In this document: positions 25,554 through 33,952 of the stretch, one piece after another
How positions within the stretch are numbered: position 1 is the first letter of the stretch
Layout of the letters: every line of letters begins with the position of its first letter
NCBI GenBank assembly: GCA_016870275.1
Contig: VGBZ01000017.1
Coordinates: 1 to 46,844 of the forward strand
Length of the DNA: 46,844 bases
Direction: 5' to 3'
Source: Actinomycetota bacterium
GTDB taxonomy: Bacteria > Actinomycetota > Acidimicrobiia > Acidimicrobiales > Microtrichaceae
Notes under the pieces: model-generated
The model's database searches: none
Told to the model about the DNA's origin: nothing
What the model saw: the letters and a program-made list of their open reading frames with translations, nothing else
Position numbers and translations under genes: made by a program

Positions 25554-26900
25554 TCACTCGACGCCGGTGTCCCCTGCGAGCAGTTGCTGGAACCAGCGGT
25601 AGGAATCCTTCGGTGTGCGCCGGTGGTCGTCGTCGTAGTCGACGTGGATCAGCCCGAACCGGGCGTCGCGCCCGAGCACCCACTCGATGTTGTCGGCGTA
25701 CGACCACTGGAAGAACCCGTCGACGGGCAGGCCCTCCTGCACGGCGGTGCGCACCGCCTCCAGGTGCGTGCGGGCGTACCAGATGCGCAGGTCGTCGCGC
25801 ACTCGGCCGTCGACGAGCCGGTCGTTCATGCCGAACCCGGACTCGGTGATCACGATCCGCTTGCAGGTCGGGTGCGTCGAGTAGCGGCGGAGCAGCTCCA
25901 GCAGGCCGTCGGGTTCGACAGGGATCCCGACCGACGACCGGACGTTCGCCTCGGCGGTGCGCAGGCTCGGTACGGGCAGCCCGCCAACCAGCGGCACACG
26001 CCGCATGGGGAACGGCCCGTAGTACTGAAGGCCCATGAAGTCGTAGTCGAACGCTGCCGCCTCCAGGTCGCCGTCGCGGACGTAGCGGCGCAGCGGCTTC
26101 AGGAAAACGCTGTCCTCGAACGGGTAGCCCCGGCCGGCCGCCGGATCCAGGAACGCGTCGACCAGCAGCGCCTCCAGACGACGCTGGGCGCGCCGCAGCG
26201 ACCCGGTTGCGTCGAACGGGGCGCAGAGGGTGAACACGTTGGTCGTCCCGATGTGGGCGTCGGGACCCAGCACGTTGCGCATCCGTCGACCCGCCTCGGC
26301 GCACGCCAGGTTCATGTGGTGCAGCGACGACAGCGCCTGCATCGGGTGCGGACCGGGTCGGGTGTGGATCCCGGCGGCGATGTGGCCGACGACCGACAGC
26401 GGCTCGTTGAACACCATCCAGTTGCGGACCCGGTCGCCGTAACGTTCGGCCACCGCAGCGGCGAAGGCCGCGAAATCCTCGACGATCCCCCGGCGGGTCC
26501 ACCCGCCCTCCCGCTGCAGCGCCGAGGGCAGGTCCCAGTGGTGAACGGTCAGCCACGGTTCCACGCCCCGTTCAAGACAGCCGTCGATCAGCCGGTCGTA
26601 GTAGTCGCCGCCGGCGGCGTTCCACGGACCGCGCCCGTCGCCGTACACACGCGGCCAGCTGACCGAGAACCGGTTGGCGTCGACACCCAGGCCCGCGATC
26701 AGGTCCAGGTCCTCGTCCAGCCGGTGGTAGGCGTCGATCGCCGTGTCGCCCACACGGCCGCCACGGACCCGGCCGTCGCGGCCGGCGTCGTCCCAGACCG
26801 ACGGCCGCTTGCCGTCCTCGTCCCAGGCACCCTCCACCTGGAACGCCGCCGAGGCCACACCCCAAGTGAAGTCGGATCCGAAGTCCCCTCGGCTCAGCAC
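25554..26900 (-). CDS. Glycoside hydrolase family 1 beta-glycosidase
   Basis: The 448-residue GH1 enzyme begins with FTWGVASAAFQVEGAW (family N-terminal signature), has the acid/base Glu166 in VFNEP and the nucleophile Glu353 in ITESGFG (Ser replaces the usual Asn of TENG), plus LQYYGPF and DGFFQWSYADNIEW. It hydrolyses beta-glucosides or related sugars in the cytoplasm. The frame is open far upstream (to 28520) as antisense of the GGDEF gene, but GTG 26900 with GGAG 6 bases before it gives a normal family length. It heads an operon with the GH78 gene, under the promoter at 26929-26958. Confidence 0.92.
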   Translation of the reverse strand: MLSRGDFGSDFTWGVASAAFQVEGAWDEDGKRPSVWDDAGRDGRVRGGRVGDTAIDAYHRLDEDLDLIAGLGVDANRFSVSWPRVYGDGRGPWNAAGGDYYDRLIDGCLERGVEPWLTVHHWDLPSALQREGGWTRRGIVEDFAAFAAAVAERYGDRVRNWMVFNEPLSVVGHIAAGIHTRPGPHPMQALSSLHHMNLACAEAGRRMRNVLGPDAHIGTTNVFTLCAPFDATGSLRRAQRRLEALLVDAFLDPAAGRGYPFEDSVFLKPLRRYVRDGDLEAAAFDYDFMGLQYYGPFPMRRVPLVGGLPVPSLRTAEANVRSSVGIPVEPDGLLELLRRYSTHPTCKRIVITESGFGMNDRLVDGRVRDDLRIWYARTHLEAVRTAVQEGLPVDGFFQWSYADNIEWVLGRDARFGLIHVDYDDDHRRTPKDSYRWFQQLLAGDTGVE

Positions 26901-26928
26901 GTGCACCTCCACCTCGACGGTCAGGCGG

Positions 26929-26958
26929 ACGCTACGGGCGCCCTGCGACGGCCCGCAA
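26929..26958 (-). promoter_or_regulatory. Promoter candidate for the GH1-GH78 operon
   Basis: Minus-strand TTGCGG (26958-26953), an 18-base spacer and TAGCGT (26934-26929) lie 28 bases before the GTG start, compatible with a short leader containing the GGAG. Confidence 0.5.
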
Positions 26959-27128
26959 CTGGCGGGCGGCGGGAGGATGAGCGACGGGACCCTGGTCCCT
27001 TCCAGCGGGACGCACGAAAACGATGTGTCCGCCGTGACCACCACGGGCCGCGAGGGCGGATCGACCACCGCGCCGAGCCGCTGGGCGCTCGGCCATGAGG
27101 GCGACGGTTCCGAGGAGCCCCCGCCCTG

Positions 27129-29588
27129 TTGTCGGTGGGGTTCCGGAACCAACTCCTCGACCACCTCGCCCCCGTCGCGGTCCTGGCCGCGATGCGCCGT
27201 CTCGACGGCGCGGTCGAGGACTTTGCCTGGAGGTTCGCCAACCACACCGCCTGCGCCGCGTTGGGTGTCGACGGTGACGCGCTCATCCACTCCACCCTCC
27301 GCCGGACTGCGGACGGTGTCGACGTGCGCAGCGACACCGACGCCGCGCTCGCCGCCTTCCGCCGGGTCAGCGAGATCCTGGCCGTCGGCCGGAAGGTCGA
27401 GCCCGGTCGGCACCTCGGCGACCTCGAGCTGCCGGGGCCGTTCATGTCCCGCTGGGAGCGGGCGCTCCAGGCGGCGATCGACGGTGGCGAGCGGGTCGTC
27501 TTCGACCACACCGCTCCGGGCGACATCGCCCGCCACGTGGAGCTGGCGGTCGCACCGGTGACGACCGGATCCCTGCCCGACGGGACGGTCACCACCATCC
27601 GGGACGTCACCGACCACGTCCGCCGCGAACAGACCCTGGTGTCGCTCGCGCGCCGCGACCCGCTGACCGGGCTGGACAACCGTTCCGAGGTCACCCACGA
27701 ACTCGAACGTGCGCTCGCCGCGGCGGGCCGGACGGGTCGGCCCGTGGCGCTGCTGTCGGTCGATCTCGACAGCTTCAAGTTCATCAACGACTCCTTCGGT
27801 CACCACGTCGGCGACGAACTGCTCCAGGCCGCCGCCGACCGACTCCGCACCGTCGTGCGCGGCGGCGACCTGCTGAGCCGGACGGGCGGCGACGAGTTCG
27901 TCGTCGTCTGCCGCGACCTGCGCCGGGCCGACGACGCGCTCCGGAGTGCGTGGCGGATCGTCGAGGCGTTCCGGGCGCCGTTCCCGATCCGGGACGCCGA
28001 GGTCGTCACCACCGCCAGTGTCGGCGTGGCGGTCTCGAGCGGCAACGACACCGTCGACGAGGTCGTCGAGCAGGCCGACGCCGCCGTCTACGCCGCCAAG
28101 GCCGCCGGACGCGACACGGTCGCCACCTTCGACTCGGTGCTGCAGTCCGAGGTCGACCGGCGCCATCAGATCGAGGTCGACCTCCGGGCTGCGGTCGCAG
28201 GCGGCGGCGTGGGACCGAGTACCGGGCAGACGGCCGACCAGCTCGAGTTGTGGTTCCAGCCGGCGTACCGACTGGCGACCGGCGAGATCACGGGCGCCGA
28301 GGCGCTGCTCCGCTGGCGCCACCCGAGCGGCGGCGTGTGGGAGGCCGGAGCGTTCGTCGACGTCGCCGAGGACGCCGGCCTGCTCGCCGACCAGAGCGCA
28401 CGGATCCTCGACCTGGCCTGCGCCAGCGCCGCCGACTGGCCCGCCACTCCCTCCGGCGACCGGGTCTCGGTCCGGGTCAACCTGTCGCCCCGCCAACTCG
28501 CCGACCACGGACTCCTCCACCGGGTCGACGACGCGCTGCGCTCCTCGGGTCTCGACCCCGGCCTGCTGTGCGTCGAGGTGGCCGAGACCTCGTTGTCCCG
28601 CACCAGCCGGGCGGTCGGGCCGAACCTGGACGGACTCGCCGAGCGCGGTGTGTCGCCGGCGTTCGACAACTTCGGGTCCGGGTACGCGTCGCTCACCCAG
28701 CTCCAGGACTTCCCCGTCGACGTCGTGAAGTTGGACCGTTCGTGCACGACGGCGGTGGTCCGCAGCGAGCGGGCCCGCAATGTTTCAGCCGGGACGAACG
28801 CCGCGGCCGAACGCCGGGGGTCGGGGGCGATCGCCGACGGCGTCGAGACCGAGCGGCAGGCGGCGGTCCTGGCCCGCCTCGGCTACCGGTTCGCCCAGGG
28901 ATTCGCCTCCTCCCCCGCCGTCCCCGGCCCCGACCTGGCCAACCTCATCCGCCACCCACCGATACAGGGGTCGCGTGCGGGGTACGTCTCGCGCGCTGGA
29001 GCCGCAGAGCCGGGGCGGACCGGCGCCGAGGTCTCAGCCGCCGTTGGCGAGCGGCGTGTAGGGGCGACACTGCTGGCCTGCCGACGGGCACGACGGCAGG
29101 CCAGCGATCGGACGCACACCGGTCGCCACCGGGAACGTGATGCTCGACGGCGTCGCCGGGCCGAACCCGATCGAGTTCGTCGGCGGCGCCGCACTGTCTC
29201 CCGACACGAAGCGCCAGGCGGTCCGATCGCCGCCAGCCGGTCCGACGACGACCCGGATCCGGCTCCCGGCCCGGAACGCGTGCGCCGCCGGCAGGATCGG
29301 GACACGCACCCGGTTGAACCCCGGGGCCAGAGGCTCCTGGGTCCGGTAGTCGACGATCGGTCGGACAGCATCCCCACCGAGCAGGCCCCGGAACGAACTC
29401 CGCTGCACCGCCGTGGTCACGAACTGCTCCTGGCCGTCGGGACGGACCTCGCTCACGCTGACCTGCAGATCGGTGACCGACGCTGTCGACGACACCCACA
29501 GGTCCGCCGCCAGCGGACCGGCGAGCACCGTGTCCGCCTCGAGGGGAGCGCTGGTGAATCCCAGACCGGCGCCATCTGGCACCTGTGA
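27129..29588 (+). CDS. GGDEF-EAL cyclic-di-GMP protein with PAS-like N-terminus
   Basis: Residues 20-160 look PAS-like (EDFAWRFANHTACAALGV), followed by a GGDEF domain (DPLTGLDNR at 177-185, intact GGDEF at 253-257 and an RGGD inhibitory site at 244-247) and an EAL domain (EAL 391-393, VRVNLSPRQL, VEVAETS, VKLDRS). The cyclase half looks active. In the EAL half, DDFG reads DNFG (513-516) and EGVET reads DGVET (570-574), so phosphodiesterase activity may be weakened or lost. The EAL domain ends at about residue 612 (near 28965), but no stop follows; the frame runs about 620 bases further, through repeat R2 and antisense to the next gene. The true end is therefore uncertain. The start is TTG 27129 with GAGGAG 11 bases before it. 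Confidence 0.8.
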   Translation: MSVGFRNQLLDHLAPVAVLAAMRRLDGAVEDFAWRFANHTACAALGVDGDALIHSTLRRTADGVDVRSDTDAALAAFRRVSEILAVGRKVEPGRHLGDLELPGPFMSRWERALQAAIDGGERVVFDHTAPGDIARHVELAVAPVTTGSLPDGTVTTIRDVTDHVRREQTLVSLARRDPLTGLDNRSEVTHELERALAAAGRTGRPVALLSVDLDSFKFINDSFGHHVGDELLQAAADRLRTVVRGGDLLSRTGGDEFVVVCRDLRRADDALRSAWRIVEAFRAPFPIRDAEVVTTASVGVAVSSGNDTVDEVVEQADAAVYAAKAAGRDTVATFDSVLQSEVDRRHQIEVDLRAAVAGGGVGPSTGQTADQLELWFQPAYRLATGEITGAEALLRWRHPSGGVWEAGAFVDVAEDAGLLADQSARILDLACASAADWPATPSGDRVSVRVNLSPRQLADHGLLHRVDDALRSSGLDPGLLCVEVAETSLSRTSRAVGPNLDGLAERGVSPAFDNFGSGYASLTQLQDFPVDVVKLDRSCTTAVVRSERARNVSAGTNAAAERRGSGAIADGVETERQAAVLARLGYRFAQGFASSPAVPGPDLANLIRHPPIQGSRAGYVSRAGAAEPGRTGAEVSAAVGERRVGATLLACRRARRQASDRTHTGRHRERDARRRRRAEPDRVRRRRRTVSRHEAPGGPIAASRSDDDPDPAPGPERVRRRQDRDTHPVEPRGQRLLGPVVDDRSDSIPTEQAPERTPLHRRGHELLLAVGTDLAHADLQIGDRRCRRHPQVRRQRTGEHRVRLEGSAGESQTGAIWHL
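28966..29008. repeat. Interspersed repeat R2 (43 bp)
   Basis: This copy matches R3 at 40 of 43 positions. It begins exactly where the EAL domain of the GGDEF-EAL protein ends and lies 25 bases past the stop of the convergent peptidase-like gene on the minus strand. Confidence 0.9.
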
Positions 29589-31251
29589 CCACCCTCCGCC
29601 GCTCGAGGCCGGCCGGAGCGACGGGTCCGACACGTAGCTCGCCGACCCCGCATCGGCGCCCGGCCCGCCCAACGTCCCGCCCGGCCCGAGGTACAGCGTC
29701 GTCGGCACGGCACCGGCCGGCGGGAACGAGGACGAGGTGAATCCCCACCGGGTGCCGTCGCCGTCGCTCCGCTCCAGCCCGTAGGTGTAGCGGGGCCGTT
29801 CCTCGAAGCGGCGGCGGGCCTCGGCGTACGGGACGCCCAGCAGCGCCGGCACGTCGACCGACACCGGCCGGCCGAAGATCAGCGGCGCGGCCAGGTAGAG
29901 CGGGAACTTGAGCTCGGGCGTGCGACGGGCCACGTAGATGTCGAGGAACTCGAAGAGCTCGTCGATCGTGTCGGGGCTGACCGAGTCGTTGTGCTCCCCG
30001 CTGCTCAGCGTCACCCAGGCCCGGGGGTTGGCGCCGGTCAGCAGTCCGGCGTCGGCGGCGACGGCCGAGCTGGTCTGCTCGTCCTGGAACTGCAGCAGTG
30101 CGAACGTCGGGACGTCGACCCAGGCCAGCGCGGCGGCCAGGTCGCGCCGGTCGTACTCCTCGGCGTTGGTCGACAACGACCGGTAGATGGCCGACCCGTT
30201 GCGGGTCTGGAGCCGGAGGCGCTGGTTCTCCCGGCAGTACGGATCGGTGGCGACCAACGCGTTCGCCCACTCCTGGGCGCCCGCCGACGGGGCCGGTTGC
30301 GTCTGCCGCTGGCGATCGGCGAGCCACGAGTCGGCGAAGCCCACGTTGAACACCCCGCCCGGCCAGCCGACGTCCCACAGCCGACCGAGGAACGACAGGG
30401 GTGCGATCGCCGCCAAGGACGGAGGGCGGGTCGCCGCCGTGGCGATCTGCGAGAACCCGGAGAACGAGATGCCGAGCATCCCGGGTCGGCCGTGCAGCAC
30501 CCAGGGCTGGCGCGCGACCGTCTCGACGACGTCGTAGCCGTCGTAGCGACTGGGCAGGTCGAACAGGTCGGCCTCACCGCCCGAGCAGCCGATGCCCCGG
30601 AGCTGGACCGACACGGTGGCGTACCCGGCGAGCCGGGAGACGACCCCACCGAGCAGCGTCTCGCCGCCCGGCACGAGTGGATCGTTCGGTAGCGACGGGT
30701 CGAGCAGCCGGGCGATCTTGTCCGCCACCGGATCGGTGGGGGCGGCCACGGCGTAGCCCGAGTACTCGATCAGGGTCGGGAACGGTCCGTCGGCCAGCGT
30801 GTTACCGACCGGCGGGCGGACGGTCACGGCGAGCAGCGTGCCGTCACGCATGGGGACGTAGTTGAGTCCGTCCCGCAGGCTGGACGCCCGGTAGAACGCG
30901 TCGCTCGGGTGGTCGTCGACGGACAGCACGGTCACGTCACGCCGCTCGTCGCCCACGACGACGGCGACGCGTTCGCGCTGGGCGAGCTCCCGGAACACGG
31001 CGCTGCCGAACGCATCGGCCGTCACGGTGACCGCCGCAGCACCGGTCCGCTCCAGTCGCAACTCGGCGCCCACCGGCGCGCCGGTGACGTACACCTGCTC
31101 GATGCCGGCGCGGACCGACACCGGGTGCGGGGGGTGTGGTGACGACCGACGGCATCGTCGTGCAGGCCACGGCGAGCACGAGCACCCCGGCCACCAGCGC
31201 CACCGAGCACCGGGTCGACCGCCCGATCCGCCCCGTTCCGTTCGCCCGCAT
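29034..31251 (-). pseudogene. CocE/X-Pro dipeptidyl-peptidase-like lipoprotein, paralogue 2 (single frameshift near N-terminus)
   Basis: This is a paralogue of the protein at 18974-21304, with the same architecture: lipoprotein signal (LAVAC), N-terminal beta domain, RGIGCSGGEADLFD, nucleophile motif GISFSG, and a C-terminal tail with PSCPSAGQQCRPYTPLANGG. The signal peptide (ATG 31251) and the mature protein are in different frames. The switch coincides with a run of six G (31129-31134 on the plus strand); five would join SVVTTPPHP directly to VSVRAGIEQVYVTG and give 738 residues. A single sequencing error is the simplest explanation, in which case the gene is intact. Without repair, translation would need the internal GTG at 31121, giving a 695-residue protein without export signal. 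Confidence 0.82.
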
Positions 31252-31263
31252 GGGCCGAGGGTA
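31249..31263 (-). promoter_or_regulatory. Leaderless promoter of CocE paralogue 2
   Basis: Minus-strand TACCCT (31263-31258) is followed after 6 bases by ATG 31251. A possible -35 is TTCGTC (31287-31282), 18 bases upstream. Confidence 0.55.
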
Positions 31264-31371
31264 CGGCACGCCCCGCGGACCGACGAACCGACGGAATCGA
31301 ACCGATCGCATCGAACCGATCACATCGAGCGCGCCGCACCCATCCGTGCGCCGACCGATGCGGCCCGGCCC

Positions 31372-31386
31372 TACGCTGCGCCCGTG
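31372..31386 (+). promoter_or_regulatory. Leaderless promoter of the asparagine-synthase-like gene
   Basis: TACGCT (31372-31377) is followed after 6 bases by GTG 31384. It lies back-to-back with the promoter of the divergent peptidase gene. Confidence 0.5.
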
Positions 31387-32485
31387 CACTCCGTACCGGG
31401 CGAACTGCGGTTCACCGGACCCGGGTGCACGAACGTGGACGCGGCCCCGGGGCACCCGGCTCGCCGACGACGAGCGGTGCGTGGTGGTGACCGGCGAGCC
31501 GGTCGAGCCACCGGGGCGACTCGCCGGAAGGCTCCTCGAAGCGACGGAGCGTGATGACTGGTGGAGCCGATCCGAGGTCGAGCGGACCGTGCTGGACACG
31601 CTGTCGGACGCGCTCGGCCACTGCACGGTCCTGATCGCCGACCGCGACAGGACGATGGTCGTCACGGACCACGACGGCACGGCCCCGCTGTTCGCCGCGT
31701 CCGCATCGCCCGACGACGCCCCGACCGCCCTGGCGACGACCTCGCTGGGTGCAGCCCGGCTCGGCGGCGGACTCGGCGAGCTCGACCGGGTCTCGGCCGA
31801 GGAGTTCGTCGGGACCTCACGGATCACGTCCCCGTTCACCCTGACCGACGGTGTCGTCCGGCTGTGGCCCGGTCAGGTGATCCGTTGGGACCGCTCCCGT
31901 CGGGATGCCTCCACCTACTGGGGGCTGCCCCGAACCGTCGATGCGGGACGGGACGACCTCCCGGAGCTGGCGGCTGCGGTCCGCGGGGCACTCGAGCACG
32001 CAGCCGGCCGGGTGGCCGCCCACCACCGCCGGGCACACGTGCTCCTGAGCGGTGGCGACGACTCCCGGATCGTCTCCGCGGCGCTGCACGGGGCGGGGGT
32101 CGACCTGACCGGTTCGTTGTTCCGTGACGTCGCCAACCGGGAACAGGTGCTCGCCACGATCGCCGCTCGCGCCGCACACGTGGACCTGCGTCCGAGCGAC
32201 CGGCCGACCGACCACGCCGCCTGCTCGCTGCGGTGGCTCGTCGAACACGCCGACCCCGAGCTGGACCCGTCCCAGGCGCACAGCGTCGGGCTGCTCCCGG
32301 AGTGGGACGACCCGAACGACCCGACGGTGGCATCGCTCCGGGAGCTCGGCAACCGGGTGCCTCTGGTCCGCCGACTCGTCGAGTGGAGGGACCACGGCCA
32401 CGCCGGTCCCCCGCCCACCTCGCACCCGTCGGCCACGACGCTCCGGGCCGTCCGGGTCGCATGGGCGCTCACGCCACCGGACTGA
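31384..32485 (+). pseudogene. Small asparagine-synthase-like protein (single frameshift near N-terminus)
   Basis: The C-terminal part has the ATP-pyrophosphatase loop HVLLSGGDDSR (SGGxDS) of asparagine-synthase-type enzymes, followed by ADLTGSLF-like and DLRPSDRPTD segments. The beta-rich N-terminal part (CTVLIADRDRTMVVTDHDGTAPLF, WPGQVIRW) resembles the glutaminase-like domain, but the start MHSVPG has no Cys2, so it cannot use glutamine by the normal route. The leaderless GTG at 31384 is one frame away from the rest; removing one G of the GGGG at 31449-31452 joins NVDAAPG to TRLADDERCVVV and gives 366 residues. That is short for the family (500-650), so a diverged role such as amide or lactam formation is possible. 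No partner gene gives its substrate. Confidence 0.65.
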
Positions 32486-32527
32486 CGGTCGGCCCGACAG
32501 GCGAGTCGGTCCGACGAACCGACTGGG

Positions 32528-33883
32528 TCAGAACGGCAGCAGGTCCCCCTGCAGCGAGCGGAGCTCGTCGAACATGGCCCGGCAGGCGGCTTCGTCGGCG
32601 GGCGAGTTCGGGTCCTCGCGTAGCGCCCGGAACGCCAGCTCCGGGTCACCCTGCACGGCGGCGTCGACGATCAGGTCCATCAGCTCCACCTGGGTCCCGA
32701 TCCAGCCGGCGAGCGGTTCGCCGAGCGGCGGCATCTCGTCGGGGTGGATCCCGTCGCCGTCGACGGTCGCGCCGACCTCGACGATCGCCCCGTCGGCCAC
32801 GTCCGGCAGGTACCCGCGGTTGGGCACGTTGACCGCCATGATCCGTGTCGGCGTGTCGGTCCACATGGCGGCGATGATCGGCACGACCTCCTCGTCGCTG
32901 TGGCCGACGGCCTGCAGCGGGAGCGGCACCTTGGTGGTGGCCGCCCACGCCGCAGCGCGCTCGGCCACGGTCGAGATGGGCTCGTGGAAGTCCAGCGGGG
33001 TCGGCATCCACTCGGCGACGTCCATGGCGAACGGCACGTACTCACCGATGTGGCTGTCGACCGAGCACGGGACCAGCCCGTGGTCGCGGACCATCCTCGC
33101 CACGAGCGGCGAGTAGTTGAACTCGACGAGCCCGGCACCGACCAGCGTCCGGTCCAGGACCTTGGCGAGCTTCTGGGTGCGCGGCGAGTAGTCGTGAAGT
33201 CGGCCGGCGAAGTACGACCGGATGCGCGGCAGCAGGTCCTCGCCGGTGCGCGTGTTGCGGAACTCCGTAAAGAACGTGAAGTGGTTGATGCCCGACGCCT
33301 TCGCCTCGACGTCACCGCGCCGGACCCGGATCCGGCGGCACAGCCGGTTCACGCCCATGGGCATCTCGTGGCACATGCCGACGTTGCGGACGCTGGCGGC
33401 CCGGTTGATCGCCAGCGTCACCCGGCTCATCGGGTTCGACAGGTTGATGAAGAACGCGTCCGGGCAGTACCGCTCCACCGATCGGCAGATCCCGAGCGTG
33501 TTGTGGATGCTGCGCAGCGAGTGGAACACCGCACCGGGACCGCCGTTCTCGCCGTTGATCTGGGTGGACCCGTGCGCCCGCGGGACCTCGTAGTCCTGCC
33601 GCCAGCTTGGGAACCGCCGGAACTCAGCGCTCGAGATGACGAAGTCGGCACCTTCGAGCGCCCCGCCGGGTTCGCTGGACCGGTCGACCATGATCGGCGT
33701 GCCGGCGGCGGCGTTCAGCTTGACGGCGAACCGGTAGGCCCGGTCGAGCCGTTCGGCGTCCAGGTCGTGCAGCACCAGACGGGCGCCCCGCAGGCGCTGG
33801 GTGTGCACCACGTCGTTGACCATCGCCGGCCCGAAGGACATGCCCCCGGCGCCGACCAACGTGATCTTCGGAACTCGCTCCAT
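32528..33883 (-). CDS. Glycoside hydrolase family 4 (alpha-galactosidase/LplD-like)
   Basis: The 451-residue protein has the GH4 NAD-binding start (KITLVGAGGMSFGPAM, 6-21), NLSNPMS (148-153), the metal-binding Cys171-His172 in MCHEMPMGV and the GINHFTFF motif (198-205). GH4 enzymes are unusual NAD+- and Mn2+-dependent glycosidases that act by oxidation-elimination; this sequence looks closest to the alpha-galactosidase/alpha-glucuronidase side of the family. ATG 33883 is preceded by TAGATT and 7 bases, a leaderless arrangement, and repeat R3 borders that -10. GTG 33886 or TTG 33892 would add one to three residues. Confidence 0.9.
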   Translation of the reverse strand: MERVPKITLVGAGGMSFGPAMVNDVVHTQRLRGARLVLHDLDAERLDRAYRFAVKLNAAAGTPIMVDRSSEPGGALEGADFVISSAEFRRFPSWRQDYEVPRAHGSTQINGENGGPGAVFHSLRSIHNTLGICRSVERYCPDAFFINLSNPMSRVTLAINRAASVRNVGMCHEMPMGVNRLCRRIRVRRGDVEAKASGINHFTFFTEFRNTRTGEDLLPRIRSYFAGRLHDYSPRTQKLAKVLDRTLVGAGLVEFNYSPLVARMVRDHGLVPCSVDSHIGEYVPFAMDVAEWMPTPLDFHEPISTVAERAAAWAATTKVPLPLQAVGHSDEEVVPIIAAMWTDTPTRIMAVNVPNRGYLPDVADGAIVEVGATVDGDGIHPDEMPPLGEPLAGWIGTQVELMDLIVDAAVQGDPELAFRALREDPNSPADEAACRAMFDELRSLQGDLLPF

Positions 33884-33896
33884 CACCCGCAATCTA
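33881..33896 (-). promoter_or_regulatory. Leaderless promoter of the GH4 gene
   Basis: Minus-strand TAGATT (33896-33891) lies 7 bases before ATG 33883. Repeat R3 (33896-33938) directly adjoins it and would supply the spacer and -35 region. Confidence 0.5.
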
Positions 33897-33938
33897 CGGG
33901 TCGCGCGCAGGGTACGTCTCGCGCGCTGGAGCCGCAGA
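33896..33938. repeat. Interspersed repeat R3 (43 bp)
   Basis: This copy is nearly identical to R2. It fills the short gap between the stop of the lipoprotein gene (33953) and the start region of the GH4 gene, 14 bases past the former's stop on the minus strand. Confidence 0.9.
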
Positions 33939-33952
33939 ACGCCACTGCGGGC

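Noticed and set aside
25554-28520. 988-residue minus-strand frame ending in the GH1 gene
   Set aside because: The part above 26900 is the shadow of the GGDEF-EAL gene. The GH1 sequence and a GGAG site begin at 26900.
31136-32485. 449-residue open frame for the asparagine-synthase-like gene
   Set aside because: Its N-terminal 100 residues cover the divergent promoter region and are Arg/Pro-rich. The leaderless GTG at 31384 with one frame correction gives a better product.
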